Source of the DNA: Phlebopus portentosus
Lineage: Eukaryota; Basidiomycota; Agaricomycetes; Boletales; Boletinellaceae
Direction of reading: 5' to 3'
NCBI GenBank assembly: GCA_037892935.1
Contig: JAYXKI010000006.1
Coordinates: 1,302,001-1,366,000, forward strand
Length of the DNA stretch: 64,000 nt
Each line of letters starts with the position of its first letter. The stretch's first letter is position 1. A program made the position numbers and the translations under genes. The notes beneath the pieces were generated by a model, which was given only the letters and a program-made list of their open reading frames with translations, was not told the origin of the DNA and made no database searches. Shown in pieces: positions 12,282 to 26,173 of the stretch.

Positions 12282-15200
12282 ATGGCTGGCAGCAGCAAAG
12301 CAAATAACAGAAAGCCGTACAACGGCGATCGTCGCGCTCTCGTCCTTGCGTTCGACGTCGGCACAACTTTTTCAGGCGTCTCTTATGCCTTCCTTGACCC
12401 GGGCGAAGTCCCAAAAATTCATGGCGTCACTCGGTGCGTGCTAGTGCTATCATATCTATGCGCTCAATTTGCACACAATACTCACGCTCGCGCGACGCGA
12501 CGTGAAGGTACCCTGGCCAGGAGCACGTTACTGGCAACACCAAAATCCCTTCTCTGCTTTACTACGACCGAAGTGGTAAAGTAGTCGCTGCTGGTGCAGA
12601 GGCCGAAAATGGCCAGATAGCAGCTGAGGCTGAGGATTATGGCTGGTACAAAGTCGAGCTGTTCAAGCTGCGACTGCGTCCCCGGCGCATGCAGCTAGAC
12701 ATGAACGGCATGCGTCTAAGCCCTCTGCCCCCTGGCAAGTCCTCGGAAGACGTGTTTGGAGATTTCCTTGCATACCTCTTCAATTGCACGAGAAAATTTA
12801 TTGAGGACACTCATGCAAATGGCGCAAACCTCTGGCTCGCTGTCGAAAGGGACATTCACTTCGTGCTCAGCCATCCGAACGGATGGGAGGGCGCACAGCA
12901 GAGCCGTATGCGCCGAGCCGCCATCAGCGGGGGGTTGATCCCCAACACTGATGAAGGAAAGGCCAGAATACGTTTCGTCACTGAAGGCGAGGCCAGCATG
13001 CATGCATGTATTCTTAGCGGTCTCGCGCATGATGTATTGGCAAGTGGAAATGGCTTCGTCGTAGCGGATGCTGGTGGAGGTACTCTCGATGTCAGCAGCT
13101 ACATCTTACGCGGCACGCATCCTCTGCAGATTGAGGAAGTCGCTCCTCCAGATTGTAGGTTATCCTATCTCTGTTCATGTGCGCCTAGCCCCTAACATTA
13201 TCTTCTCACAGGCGTCTTCTCTGGGGCCGTGTTCGTGAGCCGACGATGCCGTGTCTTCCTTGAAGGTCAGCTCTCCTCCTTGTTGCTTCCTAAAGTAGCG
13301 ATAAGCAGTGCTGATATCTCTCCAGAGAAGCTCCGAACATCCAAATATGGCGAACCTAACATCCTGGACCATATCACAAAACGTTTTGATGAGACTACAA
13401 AACGCCTTTTCCGTGACAAAAAGGAGCCGCAGTACATCCAGTTCGGATCCCCGCTCGACAAGGATTCCAGAGTCGGCATCCGGAGCGGACAGCTTAAGCT
13501 TTTGGGGTACGTGATAGGCTTCCGTTGATTATCGTTCTGAGTCAGTGGGTGCTTCGCGAACACGGCAACTGATGGTTATCCTTTGATCTCTAGAACGGAA
13601 GTAGCTGACCTTTTCGAGCCCTCCATTCAGGCGGCAGTAGCGTCCATCCGCAGGCAGATCGAACTTTCTCGAGGAGCTGTAAAGGTAGTATTCAGTCTTC
13701 TACGTTTGAAAAATCGCAGAAGCATGACTCCAATCGTCTTCCTCAGGCTGTCTGGCTCGTCGGTGGCTTTGCTGCAAGTCCCTGGCTCTTCTCCCAGCTC
13801 CAGCAGCGGCTTTTACCGCTTGGAGTCACTGTCAACAGACCTGACAGTCAGACGTAAGTTCTACCCCTAACAATGCTTGGAAGATGACTGACTTGCTTCT
13901 ATCTACGCATAGATCAAAAGCCGTCGCAGATGGTGCAATTGGATTCTTCTGCGATCATCACGTGTCTGCACGCATGTCGAGATACATGTATGGTGTGGAG
14001 TACTTGCGCGAAATCGATGTAAATGACCAGGAACACGTCACACGTGCTGGCCGTCAGCTGCAGCTTCCGTCTGGGCCCAAATATCTTCCTGATGCTTTTG
14101 ATTGCATTCTTGCTAAGGTAAAAGAAAATGTATTTCGCCCTCTTATGTTGGTCATATTGATCTTTTTTATTCGCAGAACGTGCGTGTGAAGGAGAGCTCT
14201 GTGTTCGCAAGGAAATACTATACAGAAGTAACGAAACTGAGCACGCTTTCGGTTTTCGAGATTGAGATATGGTGCTACCGCGGAGGTGAAACGATCCCTA
14301 AATGGATCGATAGAAACTCAGGTAACTTTTCTACCTTCAGTGCTCCGAGAAGACTGATTGTAACTTCAATTTCATGTAGACCAATTCGGTAGTCTATGCT
14401 TCGTGCGAGCAGACTTGTCGAAGCTGAGTAACAGCGCCGAGCCGAAGAAGGGAGCGAACGGACAGACGTACTGGACCGTAGTCTTCAGTATTGAAATTCA
14501 CTTTGGCTTGACGGAGTTCAAGGCACGTATGAAGTGGAACGAAGATGTAAGTAGAAGCGTTCAGATGTTCCAACTGGGGAGGCTGACTTTGCTGTGTGAA
14601 TAGGGCAAGGTCCGCTATGGTCCCGCTACGATTGTTTACAACGAAAAGGGTGTACGAAGCGACGAAGATGACGCTTATTCTGTTGCAGGTACCGATGACA
14701 ACATCCCCGTATCGCCTCGCCGTCCGTATGGCTCGCTCCTCGGCCGTTCCACATCCGCTCGCGGCTCGCGCCATAGGGAGCGTGATAGAGATCGTGGTAT
14801 GCACCGAGAGCCGTCTCATCAAGCCCACGCGCCTTCGCTCTCTGGTACTGGAATAAGCCGTTCCATGAGCGGACAGACGGACGCGACCTCCGTCGAGACT
14901 GTCACTCGCGAGCCGTCCCTTCCGCCAGCATCAGCTCCGCTTGTAGCAAGCTCAATAAGCAGCTCGATGAGAGGAAAGAGCACGTCGCGTGGTCTTGGTT
15001 CAGTCGCCCCATCTGTCCATGAACCTGAGCGAGAAACAACATTGGAGCGCGAACTCGAACCGTCAATACATTCGCGTGCGCCTTCGATGCACTCCCGCGC
15101 TCCGTCTGTAACCGCTCCGATATCGATGCACTCTCGTGCTCCCTCTACGGTTGTCCCGGCGTCGCCCTCTATACATTCGCGCGCTCCGTCTGTCGCGCCG

Positions 15201-17735
15201 CCGCCCTCGATGCATTCACGTGCCCCATCCATGGCCCAGGCGCCTTCCGTTCATTCCCGCGCACCGTCAACGGCACCAGCCCCGTCTGCTCCGCACTCGC
15301 GTAGCCCTTCGGCTGGGCCTGCGACTCCCCCCGCCGTATCTCGTGCTCCTTCAGCAGCGCAAGTTCCGTCTGCTGTCCCGTCGCGTGCCCCGTCGGCTGG
15401 TGCTGCCGCCGCAGCATCATCTCCTGTTCCATCACGCGCACCTTCCTCGTCTGGACGTCCATCAATGAGCCGTGCCCCGTCGACTGGTTCGCGGGTGCCT
15501 ACAGTTACACGCCAGAACTCCGTCCGCAGCGGGTATGACTCTCGTGCACTATCACAGATGGCATCCTTAGACGAGGGAGACCTCTACGCGCCGACTGAGC
15601 CTGACATATCTGGCTCTGCAGCCGATTACTTCAACGGCGCACCCGCAGACGGTCTGGACGTTGCCCGCACACGTTCCCGATCTATGTCGCCTGCACCACC
15701 GCCTCCCGCAGAACATTTCGCGGCGGAAGAACCCCCGCAACCTCCTTCAAAGCGTGGCAGTCGGGAAGTTCCTTCCGTATCTGTGCTTCCGCCTATCGAA
15801 GAGAAGAAAGACGAGAAGGGATGGGGCTTGGGAGGAGGCAGATGGGGTTCGATGTTTGGCTCCAAGGGTATGCCCGCAGATGCAGGCGAACCGTTCATCC
15901 CTCCGGCCCCTGGCGGGACTAGCTGGGATGATCCTATCGAAGATCCTTCCGCACCTGGTGCATGGGAGGTCATTCCTCCAGCTGCTGAACCTTCAGCTCC
16001 TGTCGAAGCACCGGCGCTGTCGGAACCAGAAGTCATCGCTCCCCCTATCTCGAAGACGAGCTCCAGTCGCTCCGGAAAGAATAAGAAACAGCCTAAGGGT
16101 ATTCTAAAGAACGGAAGCGCGAGTGCAAAGGCGGCAGAGGCAGAAGCTCAGGCAAAAGCCGAAGCCGAAGCCAAAGCCGAAGCCCGTGAGAGGGAGGAGG
16201 CTGAGGCCTACGCAAGGGCTGAAGCCGAAGCTCAAGAGGCTGCAAGACAGCAGGCGGAAGCGGAAGAGCGAGCTAGGTGGGAAGCCGAACAGGCTAGGCT
16301 GCAGGCTGAGGCAGAAGAACAAGCGAGATGGGAAGCTGAGCAAGCGCGCTTGCAAGCCGAAGCTGAAGAACAGGCACGTTTGCAAGCAGCCGAAGCTGAG
16401 GAGAGAGCCCGGGAGGAAGAGAGACTTGAAGCCCAGCGTCGCGCCCAGGAGGAAGAGGCCCGCCAGCTTGCTGAAAAGGAGAACAAGAAGCGCACGAAAG
16501 CTGAACAGCGTCGTGCCAAGGAAGCTGAAGCTGCGCGTGTCGCTGCTGAGAAGGAAGCGCAAGAGAGAGCCGAGGCTGAAGCTCGTGAGAAGGCTGAGGC
16601 TGAGGCTCGTGCAAAGGCTGAAGAGGAGGCGGCAGCGGTGGCAGCTGCTGAAGCTGAAGCAAAGGCGAAGGCAGAAGCAGAAGCAGAAGCGGCAGAAGCC
16701 GCCGCCGCCGCCGCTGCAGCAGCGGAAGCTGAGGCCGAAGCGAAGAGGAAGGAGGAGGAAGAGACAGCTGCTAAGGCAAAAGCTGATGCAGAAGCTGCAG
16801 AAGCCGCCGCTCAAGCTGAGGCTGAGGCGCATGCTGCGGATGGTGTCGCAGGTGAATTCGGTGCACCGGAACCGGCTCCCGCTGCTGTTCCCTCCACTCC
16901 TGCTGTCGACGAAGAGACAGTCAAGCTTGAAGCCGCTGTAGAGAAGGCCGAGAAAGATGTCGAGAAAGCAGAAGAGGATTTCAACGCCGCTGAGGTCAAA
17001 TTATCGAAAGTTCCGAAACCGAAACCGAAGAAAGGCAAGAAGGCGGCGACAACCCAGTCCCCAGCTGAGAAGGCCGCAGAGCGGGAGGTTGACAGAACGA
17101 AGGGGCTTCTTGATGCAGCCAGGGACAAATTGGAGAAGGCTAAAGCTGCGTTGGCGGCTCTTGCACCGAAGGATGCTCCCGCAGCAGCTCCTGCTGACCC
17201 TCCGGTTGAGAATGCACCAGAGGAACCTGCTAAGGATCCGGAGCCTGAGGCCTCACAGGAGCTCGAATTTGCACCTTCTCAACCGGCTACAAAGGGGAAG
17301 AAGAATAAGAAGAAGGGCAAACAGGCGGCTGTCGAGACCGATGACGACAACGATGGAAACAACCTTGCGCCACCCATCAGCAAAGTCTCGTCGACCGCTA
17401 GCGGGAAGGGAAAGAAGAACATTTTCAGTTTTGCTGAGTTCGGAGGTGATGACGAGGAGAACAAAGAGGAGGAATTTGCGTCTCCGGCTGGTGGGAAAGG
17501 AAAGAACATTTTCAACTTTTCTACTCTCGGCGGCGATGATGAGGGACAGAAAGATGACGATGCAGAAGGCGAGAAAGAGGATGGCGGAGACATCAAGGAA
17601 GGCCTGTTTGGTGGTGGATGGGGCAACGTCGGCGGGTTCGGCGGCGGCGGGGGAAACAGTTTGGGGTTCGGGTTCGGGTATACTAGCAAACCCGGAAGCA
17701 AACCAACGAGTACAGCCGGCGGTGCCTGGTTTTAA
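12282..17735 (+). CDS. HSPA12-like Hsp70 ATPase with ~1000-residue low-complexity C-terminal extension
   Basis: Ten exons: 12282-12433, 12508-13154, 13212-13265, 13326-13506, 13594-13684, 13747-13853, 13913-14117, 14177-14321, 14380-14546, 14604-17735; 1626 residues. Residues 1 to about 600 form an actin/Hsp70-fold ATPase of the fungal HSPA12-like group: phosphate-1 loop FDVGTTFSG (24-32), phosphate-2 DAGGGTLD (238-245), then AVWLVGGFAASPWL. No canonical Hsp70 substrate-binding domain follows. Exon 10 continues in the same frame without a stop into ten SRAPS motifs, an Ala/Glu/Lys helix, and a C-terminus with two GK(G)KNIF(S/N)F units and a Gly-rich end. The internal ATG at 14799 has no promoter or splice boundary, so I treat this as one gene; a prediction splitting it there is the main alternative. 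RNA evidence is needed for the junction at 14604. Confidence 0.8.
15063..15490 (+). repeat. SRAPS tandem motif region in the Hsp70-like gene
   Basis: Ten copies of Ser-Arg-Ala-Pro-Ser plus one SRSPS variant, spaced 6-16 residues, often preceded by His (MHSRAPS, IHSRAPS, VHSRAPS). The codons vary, so the motif is kept at protein level rather than being a fresh DNA repeat. RAPS-type sites are plausible basophilic kinase targets (inference). Confidence 0.8.
16110..16850 (+). repeat. Ala/Glu/Lys-rich helix-coding repeat
   Basis: Codes for about 240 residues of A, E, K, R and Q with recurring AEAEAKAEA and EEQARLQAE blocks, as in stable single alpha-helices. It also creates long spurious open frames on both strands. 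Confidence 0.8.
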
Positions 17736-18368
17736 GGCTCAATATTCGATCGCGTCGATATGGATTTTTTTGCGCCCATGGGTATGCTTTCCCTTCTATA
17801 TCGTTCGTTCTTCCTATGTTGCTTTCTTTCTTATGCGGATTTCACTATCACACAAATGCCTGGCCTGTGCCAGCTCTTCATACGGCATTCTTAGATATTC
17901 AAAGCTCAAAAGTTTTGCATGCTCTCCATTTCATTTCACCTTGCTGTCGTAACTCCCACTCTCATCTTATCAGCCTGCCCCACCGATACTAATGCCTTGA
18001 CCTCCGCGCGTTCTGTATTGATACCAATTGAGCTTTGCTGTAGTTCTTGTAGCTTTGCCTGCCCTTCTTGTAGCGCTTTCGATATGCTTGTTGCTTGTTG
18101 CTTTGTTCTTGTTGGTCGAGTGTTGGGTGTAGGCTTTGTACATAGATGCGAATATTATTTTGGGTGTTTCGCTTTCGCTGTGCATTCTTGATCCTCCTGA
18201 ACCACAGACTACATAATTTTTTTTGGAGATACGTGAATGATTTCCTATTTGACAGATTGAAAGTATACGAACATAAGTTCTATCACACCAGCGGCGTGAA
18301 CATGATGTACATGGGACTGGACTGCATGACCCCGATACGTCTGGCGCCCTGAACACAGATGGTATAAT
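17736..18368. other. Intergenic, 3' flank of the Hsp70-like gene
   Basis: AT-richer sequence with only short, unconvincing open frames. I see nothing recognisable. Confidence 0.5.
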
Positions 18369-18599
18369 TCAACTCGTATACTTACCGTTCACAACGACAA
18401 GATAGCCAGGTTGCGGTGCGAAATGGGGAAGTGTCGGGGCTACCCCAGGAGGGTGGCTCGAACTGGCTTCGACGTACGGTACGTTGAAGGTGCCCAACTG
18501 AACAGCCTGAATATTCAATTGCGTGCGAAGAAAATGCGCTTTAGCGTTACTCGTTTGCTCCTTCCTGTGCAATATAATTTCCCCCTTTCTCTCGCTCAT
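18369..18599 (-). pseudogene. Possible gene remnant or exon, unrecognised
   Basis: A minus-strand frame of 76 codons reads like folded protein rather than random sequence (VQLGTFNVPYVEAS, then PHFAPQPGYLVVVNG) and is followed by a perfect donor (G/gtaagt) at about 18387. The next candidate acceptor is only about 37 bp away and I cannot extend the product convincingly. Upstream minus-strand frames toward 18950 are coding-like but interrupted by stops. It may be a decayed gene or exons of a gene I cannot assemble. Confidence 0.25.
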
Positions 18600-18953
18600 T
18601 TAGTCATGGAGCTGATACTATAGCTGGTAGCGAGAATCTCAAGAAAGCGCTTCTCTTTCTTCTTGAAAAGGTGCCCATCTTGGGTATCCGAGATCTGAAA
18701 TTAACGCGTAGCGAGATTGAACATGTGTGATGTTGAAGGACTTCCTGTGGGGGTGGTTTGCTTAGTCGTAAAATGGAGTTGATGCAAGTTACCCAACGCA
18801 CGGAGGTCCTTCTGTAATCCTGTGTCTATGTTCCCTAAACGTTTGCAAGTGTCTTGGTTCTCGAGATTATCTTCTGCTCCTTCTTAGAGTCCTTCGAAAT
18901 CGAATCCGGTTGCAATACGTGGGATGCGGATTCGCGATAGTACCAACGATCGA

Positions 18954-19466
18954 TCATATCGCGGTTACGTCTAAACTACCCTTAAACCGGGTAGACGTTG
19001 AGGCAATCAATACAGGACGGCATAATGAAGTTTCTCTAAAGTCCGTGGAGTTGTCAGTCTGCGAGTCAAGTCCGCTATGAGCGACTAGAAATTGCCCGAT
19101 TGTAACGAATAGGACGAATCCACATGTTGCTGTTCGTCGATCGTTCGATAAAGTAGCTGCCTCCAAATCAATGTTCGTATCTCGCTCGGCCCACGTCGGT
19201 GTAGTGATTTCTGCGAAAGTCTTTTCCGTATTCGCTCGGACTTTGGCCTTTGTTAAAGCATCTTCTGGAGGTTCCGTGACCGATTCCTGTGAAAGATCAA
19301 AAGGAAAGCGAGTTGAACGTGAGACTCAGACAGGTTCCGCACAGTATTCTATTTCATTACAGAGTAGAGTATGCACCTGTTGTTTAATTTTGTGCAGCCT
19401 TTTAGGTTTCCATTCTATACTGAGGTTTTGCAAGCGCTGCTTTGTGTATTTTTTGACCCGAGGCAT
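18954..19466 (-). CDS. Putative small two-exon orphan gene
   Basis: Exon 1 is 19466-19377 (30 codons, starting MPRVKKYTKQRLQNLS, very basic) and exon 2 is 19286-18954 (110 codons plus TGA), joined in phase 0 by a 90 bp intron (GTGCAT...TTTCACAG). The product has 140 residues with one hydrophobic stretch, TCGFVLFVTIGQFLVAH. Composition and the neat phase suggest coding. I recognise no family, and the flanks hold stop-interrupted coding-like sequence, so a decayed larger gene is equally possible. Confidence 0.3.
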
Positions 19467-20370
19467 AATTATAGAGATAGAGATGGTTGTTCCGAACAGA
19501 CGCGACTTGACGTGTTTGTTACGTAAGAGTCACACGGAACTAGAGCAAACATGCTTGACAAAAACATCGATCCTAAATAAAAATTTGAGAGATCACAGTA
19601 TTAGTGCAATTTCATAGGCAAGCCTGAGTACATAGGGGAGAAATGGACCACGAGTAAAACATGAATAATGTTATTTGAGCTTGTATAAAACAGTTGACGT
19701 CTGATTTACTTATCAAGGAACTGTAAAGTAGTCTAATTTCGACAGCATTAAAATTTTCATGTAAAGCGCATATGTATGCAGAGCGAGGTCAGCTCAAGGG
19801 ATAAATTTGCGAAATTTGGTACTCGATCTTCCAGTGCCTTCCGAACTGCCGGTTAGTGACCGCTTAGGAAAACCGGAAAAAGCCGACCTCTTATTCAAAG
19901 TGTAATCCCGCTGCATGCAGCGTCAAGTGAGTGCATTGTCTTGCTCAAGCATGGACCATGAAAGCTGAGCGAGGGCCTTGTGTGTAAAATGGAGACCGCT
20001 AAAAACAAGGCTCTGCGTGACAGTGACTGATTATGAAGCACACAAGGTACAGAAGCGGTATATCGAAGGTTGCTATGTGACTGTCACGCGAGTACCCGTG
20101 GCTAGATTGCAAGGCGTTTGTTTTCGCCCCGACCTCCAATTTCCGTGCTCTTGCATCCCGACTGCGATCTGCCCCGTGCTCACGATTCATCAACGTTTTA
20201 ATCACATCCTACGCGACTTACGCCTTGAACTAACATTGCATCACTGTGCGTCCTCGTGCAGACTGTCTCGAGGTGAGTCCGCACGTGCTGGGCATGTTTT
20301 TGAGGAGAGATAGAGCTTACACGCGCTGGACGCGCTCTGTTCGTCAGTTTTCCTGGCTTGAACGAGGTTA
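19467..20370. other. Intergenic, upstream of the SUN gene
   Basis: No supported gene. Open frames at 19978-20313 and elsewhere lack domain-like composition. The last few hundred bp should hold the promoter and 5' UTR of the gene at 20371. Confidence 0.45.
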
Positions 20371-23300
20371 ATGTCATTCTCGAGCACACCGCTCGGTCAA
20401 GACAGACGTCTAGATCATCAAGCCTTCCTCAAGGGCCAACCTTACACCCTCGGTACTAACAACCCCCCTAAACGCGTCCCCTCCATCACTCATCCGGTCC
20501 CTATATCATACGCATACGGGTACGTCCATATCTCCCACTTTCTTCTTCATCCATGTTTCCCTGTGACAGATCTCGCTCATGCCGTTCTTCTCCTACATGC
20601 ACATGCAGGGCCCCAAATCTGGCTACGCGCTCCGCAAAGCCACCTTCCTCATCCAATCAGGTCGGTCCGCGCCAAGGCACTGACGACAGCGAGGAGGAAA
20701 ACCGTCGCGCGCGTTATACTCAACTCAAACAGCGTAACGAAACTCTTGCTAGCCGTCCAGGTTCGTCTCTTGGTCCAGGAGTCATCACCACTCCCCCTCT
20801 CCCCAACGAGGCCACACTCAACCCGACTTCAGTTAACATAGCCAGCGCATTTAACGTAGCTGCAGCGTCGTACACTATGACGTCTACAACAAACCAATGG
20901 ACAAGCAGTCGTGCTAATTTTCCGCGTAGCACCTCTGTCGAATACGAGCAGCAGTCCCACACGAATGTGAGCCGTCGTCTTCCAGTCGCACCGAGGCGAG
21001 GAACTGGGTCCAAGCCACCTTCGAGTGCGAAATCTGTTCCTAATATCCGTAGCTCGGATGCGGAAAATGATCGCTCGGGCGATTCAGTCGGTCCCAATGG
21101 ACGAGGCAAAAGCCCATTCGAGCACATCTCCGAGTATGCCCAACGAGCTGTATCTCAGGCTACTTTCTTGATGCGCCAGCGATCACAAGAGCCTGAAGAT
21201 GTCCGCCCTCCATCTCGTCAAGCTACCGACACAACTCTCGTCCCACAAAATAATAGCAACAGTTACGATTATGCTGAGGAGGAAGAGGAGTTCCAGGAAA
21301 TCGAGAAGTCCTCGAGGAAACCTAATTCGTCGGCCCCTAAGCGCAACAGGATGTCCGTAGATAATAAGGCTTATCGACCCACTGCTTCAGATGAAGAGGA
21401 GGAGACTGAAGAAGATTCCGATGACGGTCGTAGAGGCCGGAGGCGGAGGAAGAAGAGAGAGAGCGGAGTAGGACCCCTAACGAATATGCCGGCCATTCAT
21501 TACGATAAGCGAAGAAAGAGAAAGGGACGTTCTGGCAAGGCAGGTGAAGAGGATGTTAGCGTAGAGGACGAGCAGGAGCAATCTCGGACTAGTGAACAGG
21601 TCGGATTGGTTTTCCAGATTCTGTGTCGCTCCGATTAATTTGATTCTATATTCCTTAGCAGGCTCGTCGTTCGGTAACTCCACAACAACGCCAACCGTCT
21701 CTTCCGCGTGGTTCGGTGCCTCTTGATAGCTCGCGAAGCTATAGTCATAATGGCCAGCCCAACGGATTCGACTTGGAGACTGGCTTAGATTCTATTCCCG
21801 AAGTCGATGAGATGACCGTCCTGCAACCTGAAAAGGAAGATCTCAAGGCTTCCGCTAAGCAACACCCTCGGTCTCGATCGCGCTCACGGACGCGGCCAGC
21901 TCGTCAATCTGCTATCGGTGCTCCCCTAGGGACGTTGGTTAATGTTCTCGTCCGGCTCTTCGCAGTGTTCTTCCTCTTCCTTGGACGCCTTATCGGATTC
22001 ATATTTAGTGTAGTCGTTCGGGAGCCATTGCTATTCATTCGACGGCACAAGGTACTTCCGCGGCTAAGCAAGTACGCGGTTCTTGGAGTCGTCCTTTATC
22101 TGGCGACGAGGACTTTGAAGGGTTTCGACGTGTCCAGTGTCCTCAACTCCATCGGCTACCACACGCCTTTTGTTGCTCCTGACGTGCCGCCGGAAAGTAT
22201 CGATGAACTGACTTCGAGGCTGTTGAAGCTCGAAAACATGTTTGCTGGTCTGCAGTCGGATTCAGTCAACGATCGTAACCGGCTATACAACGATGTTCGT
22301 AAGGCTCAGGAGGTTGCTACTAGCATGAGTCAACTAGAGAGCCGGATCGATAAAGAGCTCACCCGCATGCAGAAGTCCGGAGAAGATGCTCGTAGTTCGA
22401 CTTTCAAGGGCCTTGAAAGCATTCAACGCGAGATCCGCGCGCTTCAGGCGCAACAGTCGGAGCTATCCTCACGGACGGAACTTCCGAAGAGCGACGAGGA
22501 AGCGAGAGTGAAACTTCGTGCACTCGAGGAGAGGCTTGGTTCCATCGAAGGCGGAGTCAAAGAGGCTCTTGAGCTAAGCCAGAATGTAGCAAAGGCGGGA
22601 TCTGCCATCGTCGGTGCTGGATCCGCTTCTCATTGGTGGTCGAAGCTTGGCAGTGGCTCAACGACAGGTCTGACTATTAAGGCAGGCGACGGCTCGGATG
22701 TGACGCAACTTATCGGGCAGATGGTCGATCAGGCTCTGATGCATTATACAGCAGATGGCATTGCGCGAGTTGACTATGCGTTGAGCTCAGGAGGCGCGTA
22801 TGTCATTCCGTCTCTCACGTCGCCGACTCTCGAGATCAGGTCATCCTACTTCTTTGGCCTCATCTCTGGCTCGTCGGTATATGCACGATCACCGGTCACT
22901 GCGTTACATCACGAGACCGCTCTGGGTTACTGCTGGCCATTCGCGGGATCGCAAGGCCACCTTGGGGTCAAGCTTGCCACACCGGTTCGGATTACGGACA
23001 TTACGATTGACCATGTACCGCGGTCGGTCGCACATGACATGCGACCTGCACCCCGACATATGGAGGTCTGGGGCCTCGTTGAGGGCAAAGACAATCTTGA
23101 AAAGCTACGCGCTTACCGCACAGGCTTGGACGCCGGGCGTAAAGCCTCAGAAGCTGAAGGTCGATCTGTGCCAGGAGACCCTCCTCGTCCGTCGAGCCTT
23201 CCCAAGAATGCCGAATACATGCGGATTGGTTCCTTCATGTATGACATCAACGATCCAAATAACATTCAGACGTTCAGTGTACCAGATGAGGTGAAGGAGC

Positions 23301-23428
23301 TCGGCATCGACTTTGGCATTGTTGTGTTATTTGTCAACGATAACTGGGGTATGAAGGAGTTCACGTGTCTATATCGATTCCGTGTACATGGTGAACGCAA
23401 ACTCGAGCTTCCTGCGCCAGATCCTTGA
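20371..23428 (+). CDS. SUN-domain inner nuclear membrane protein (Sad1/Mps3-like)
   Basis: Three exons: 20371-20519, 20609-21599, 21662-23428; 968 residues. The long N-terminal region is basic and Ser-rich, with acidic patches (EEEEEFQEIE, DEEEETEEDSDDG) and a basic cluster GRRRRKKRE that suits nucleoplasmic localisation. Hydrophobic segments lie at about 469-499 (LFAVFFLFLGRLIGFIFSVV) and 517-531. A coiled coil follows (about 575-690), then the C-terminal SUN domain from about residue 745 (DYALSSGGAYVIPSL, ETALGYCWPFAGSQGHLGV, YMRIGSFMYDI, CLYRFRVHGE). SUN proteins bind KASH partners across the nuclear envelope and anchor spindle pole bodies or telomeres. The exon 3 acceptor is a tandem NAGNAG (ttag/cag), allowing an extra Gln. 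One shorter in-frame reading of exon 1 into another frame was rejected because only this phase gives a continuous product. Confidence 0.92.
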
Positions 23429-23909
23429 TGCTATCCTCGCTATCCTTTTTCGGTTGGGAATCTCGGCATTAACATCCTCAGCACGTATCTACTCTACTCT
23501 TACCGTATTTTATCTCCCTATCTGTTTCTATTCTCTTTGGTGTTGTGTTTTCTTTGCTGTCTTCGATTCGTTCTCGTGGTACCTTGCTTTTCTCTCTTCG
23601 CTCCTCCCCGCTCTTCGCAATTTCCTTTTCTGTTTCTCTGTGTCGCTTAATTATTTTGCTGTGATGTCCATGCAAGCATATTTCTGGGATCTTAGAAAGC
23701 AATCATGTACGATGGACAAAGCAGGCATGTATATCTGTATTAGTTTATTAAAACAAGCTTTGACCTTTTTCCTGGGTCTGGCAGAATGAAAGACGCATTT
23801 CCCTCATAATTCCTTTTTGTCTGTTGGTTCTGATACCTTACTCGAGCATGCAAATGCAACGCAAGGTATACAGTATACATATGTAAATGTGATGAAATGC
23901 TTATCGGAC
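23429..23909. other. Convergent intergenic region
   Basis: 3' flanks of the SUN gene (plus) and of the iminopeptidase (minus). Pyrimidine-rich on the plus strand; nothing else seen. Confidence 0.5.
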
Positions 23910-25837
<1,928 letters not shown>

Positions 25838-26173
25838 GTTGAGGTCGAGAGGTAACGTGACTGCCTGAATCGGCTTCCTTCAAGTTTCCCTTCGCGCACT
25901 GCCAGTGCTACTCTCTTTGATGGTTTCAAAGGGTACACGAATTCTCCGCACCAGCTATGCAGTGTGATTGATTCACCGCACTCAGGAAACGGAAGAAACG
26001 ATCAACACGAATTGAGCGACTAGTCATCAACACTCGGAAGCGATGCCAACACCCTTGGCTAGTACCAGTGTGGCAGTGTAACGCGTACTGTATATGATAT
26101 GATATGAAGGCACAAGCATATATATCGACCATGGGGCAAGCATCTGAATCAATATCACACTCAGTTTCGTACT
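25838..26173. promoter_or_regulatory. Divergent promoter region, iminopeptidase / DUF4139 gene
   Basis: 336 bp between the divergent starts at 25837 (minus) and 26174 (plus). A TATA-like ATATATAT... stretch lies near 26119. No gene is seen. Confidence 0.45.

Noticed and set aside
16104..16832. Long open frames on the minus strand and other plus frames
   Set aside because: By-products of the Ala/Glu/Lys repeat in the Hsp70-like gene; composition is pure Leu/Phe/Ser or Arg/Gln.
14799..17735. A separate gene starting at the ATG at 14799
   Set aside because: The frame continues upstream without a stop into the Hsp70-like exon from 14604, and there is no promoter or intron at that place.
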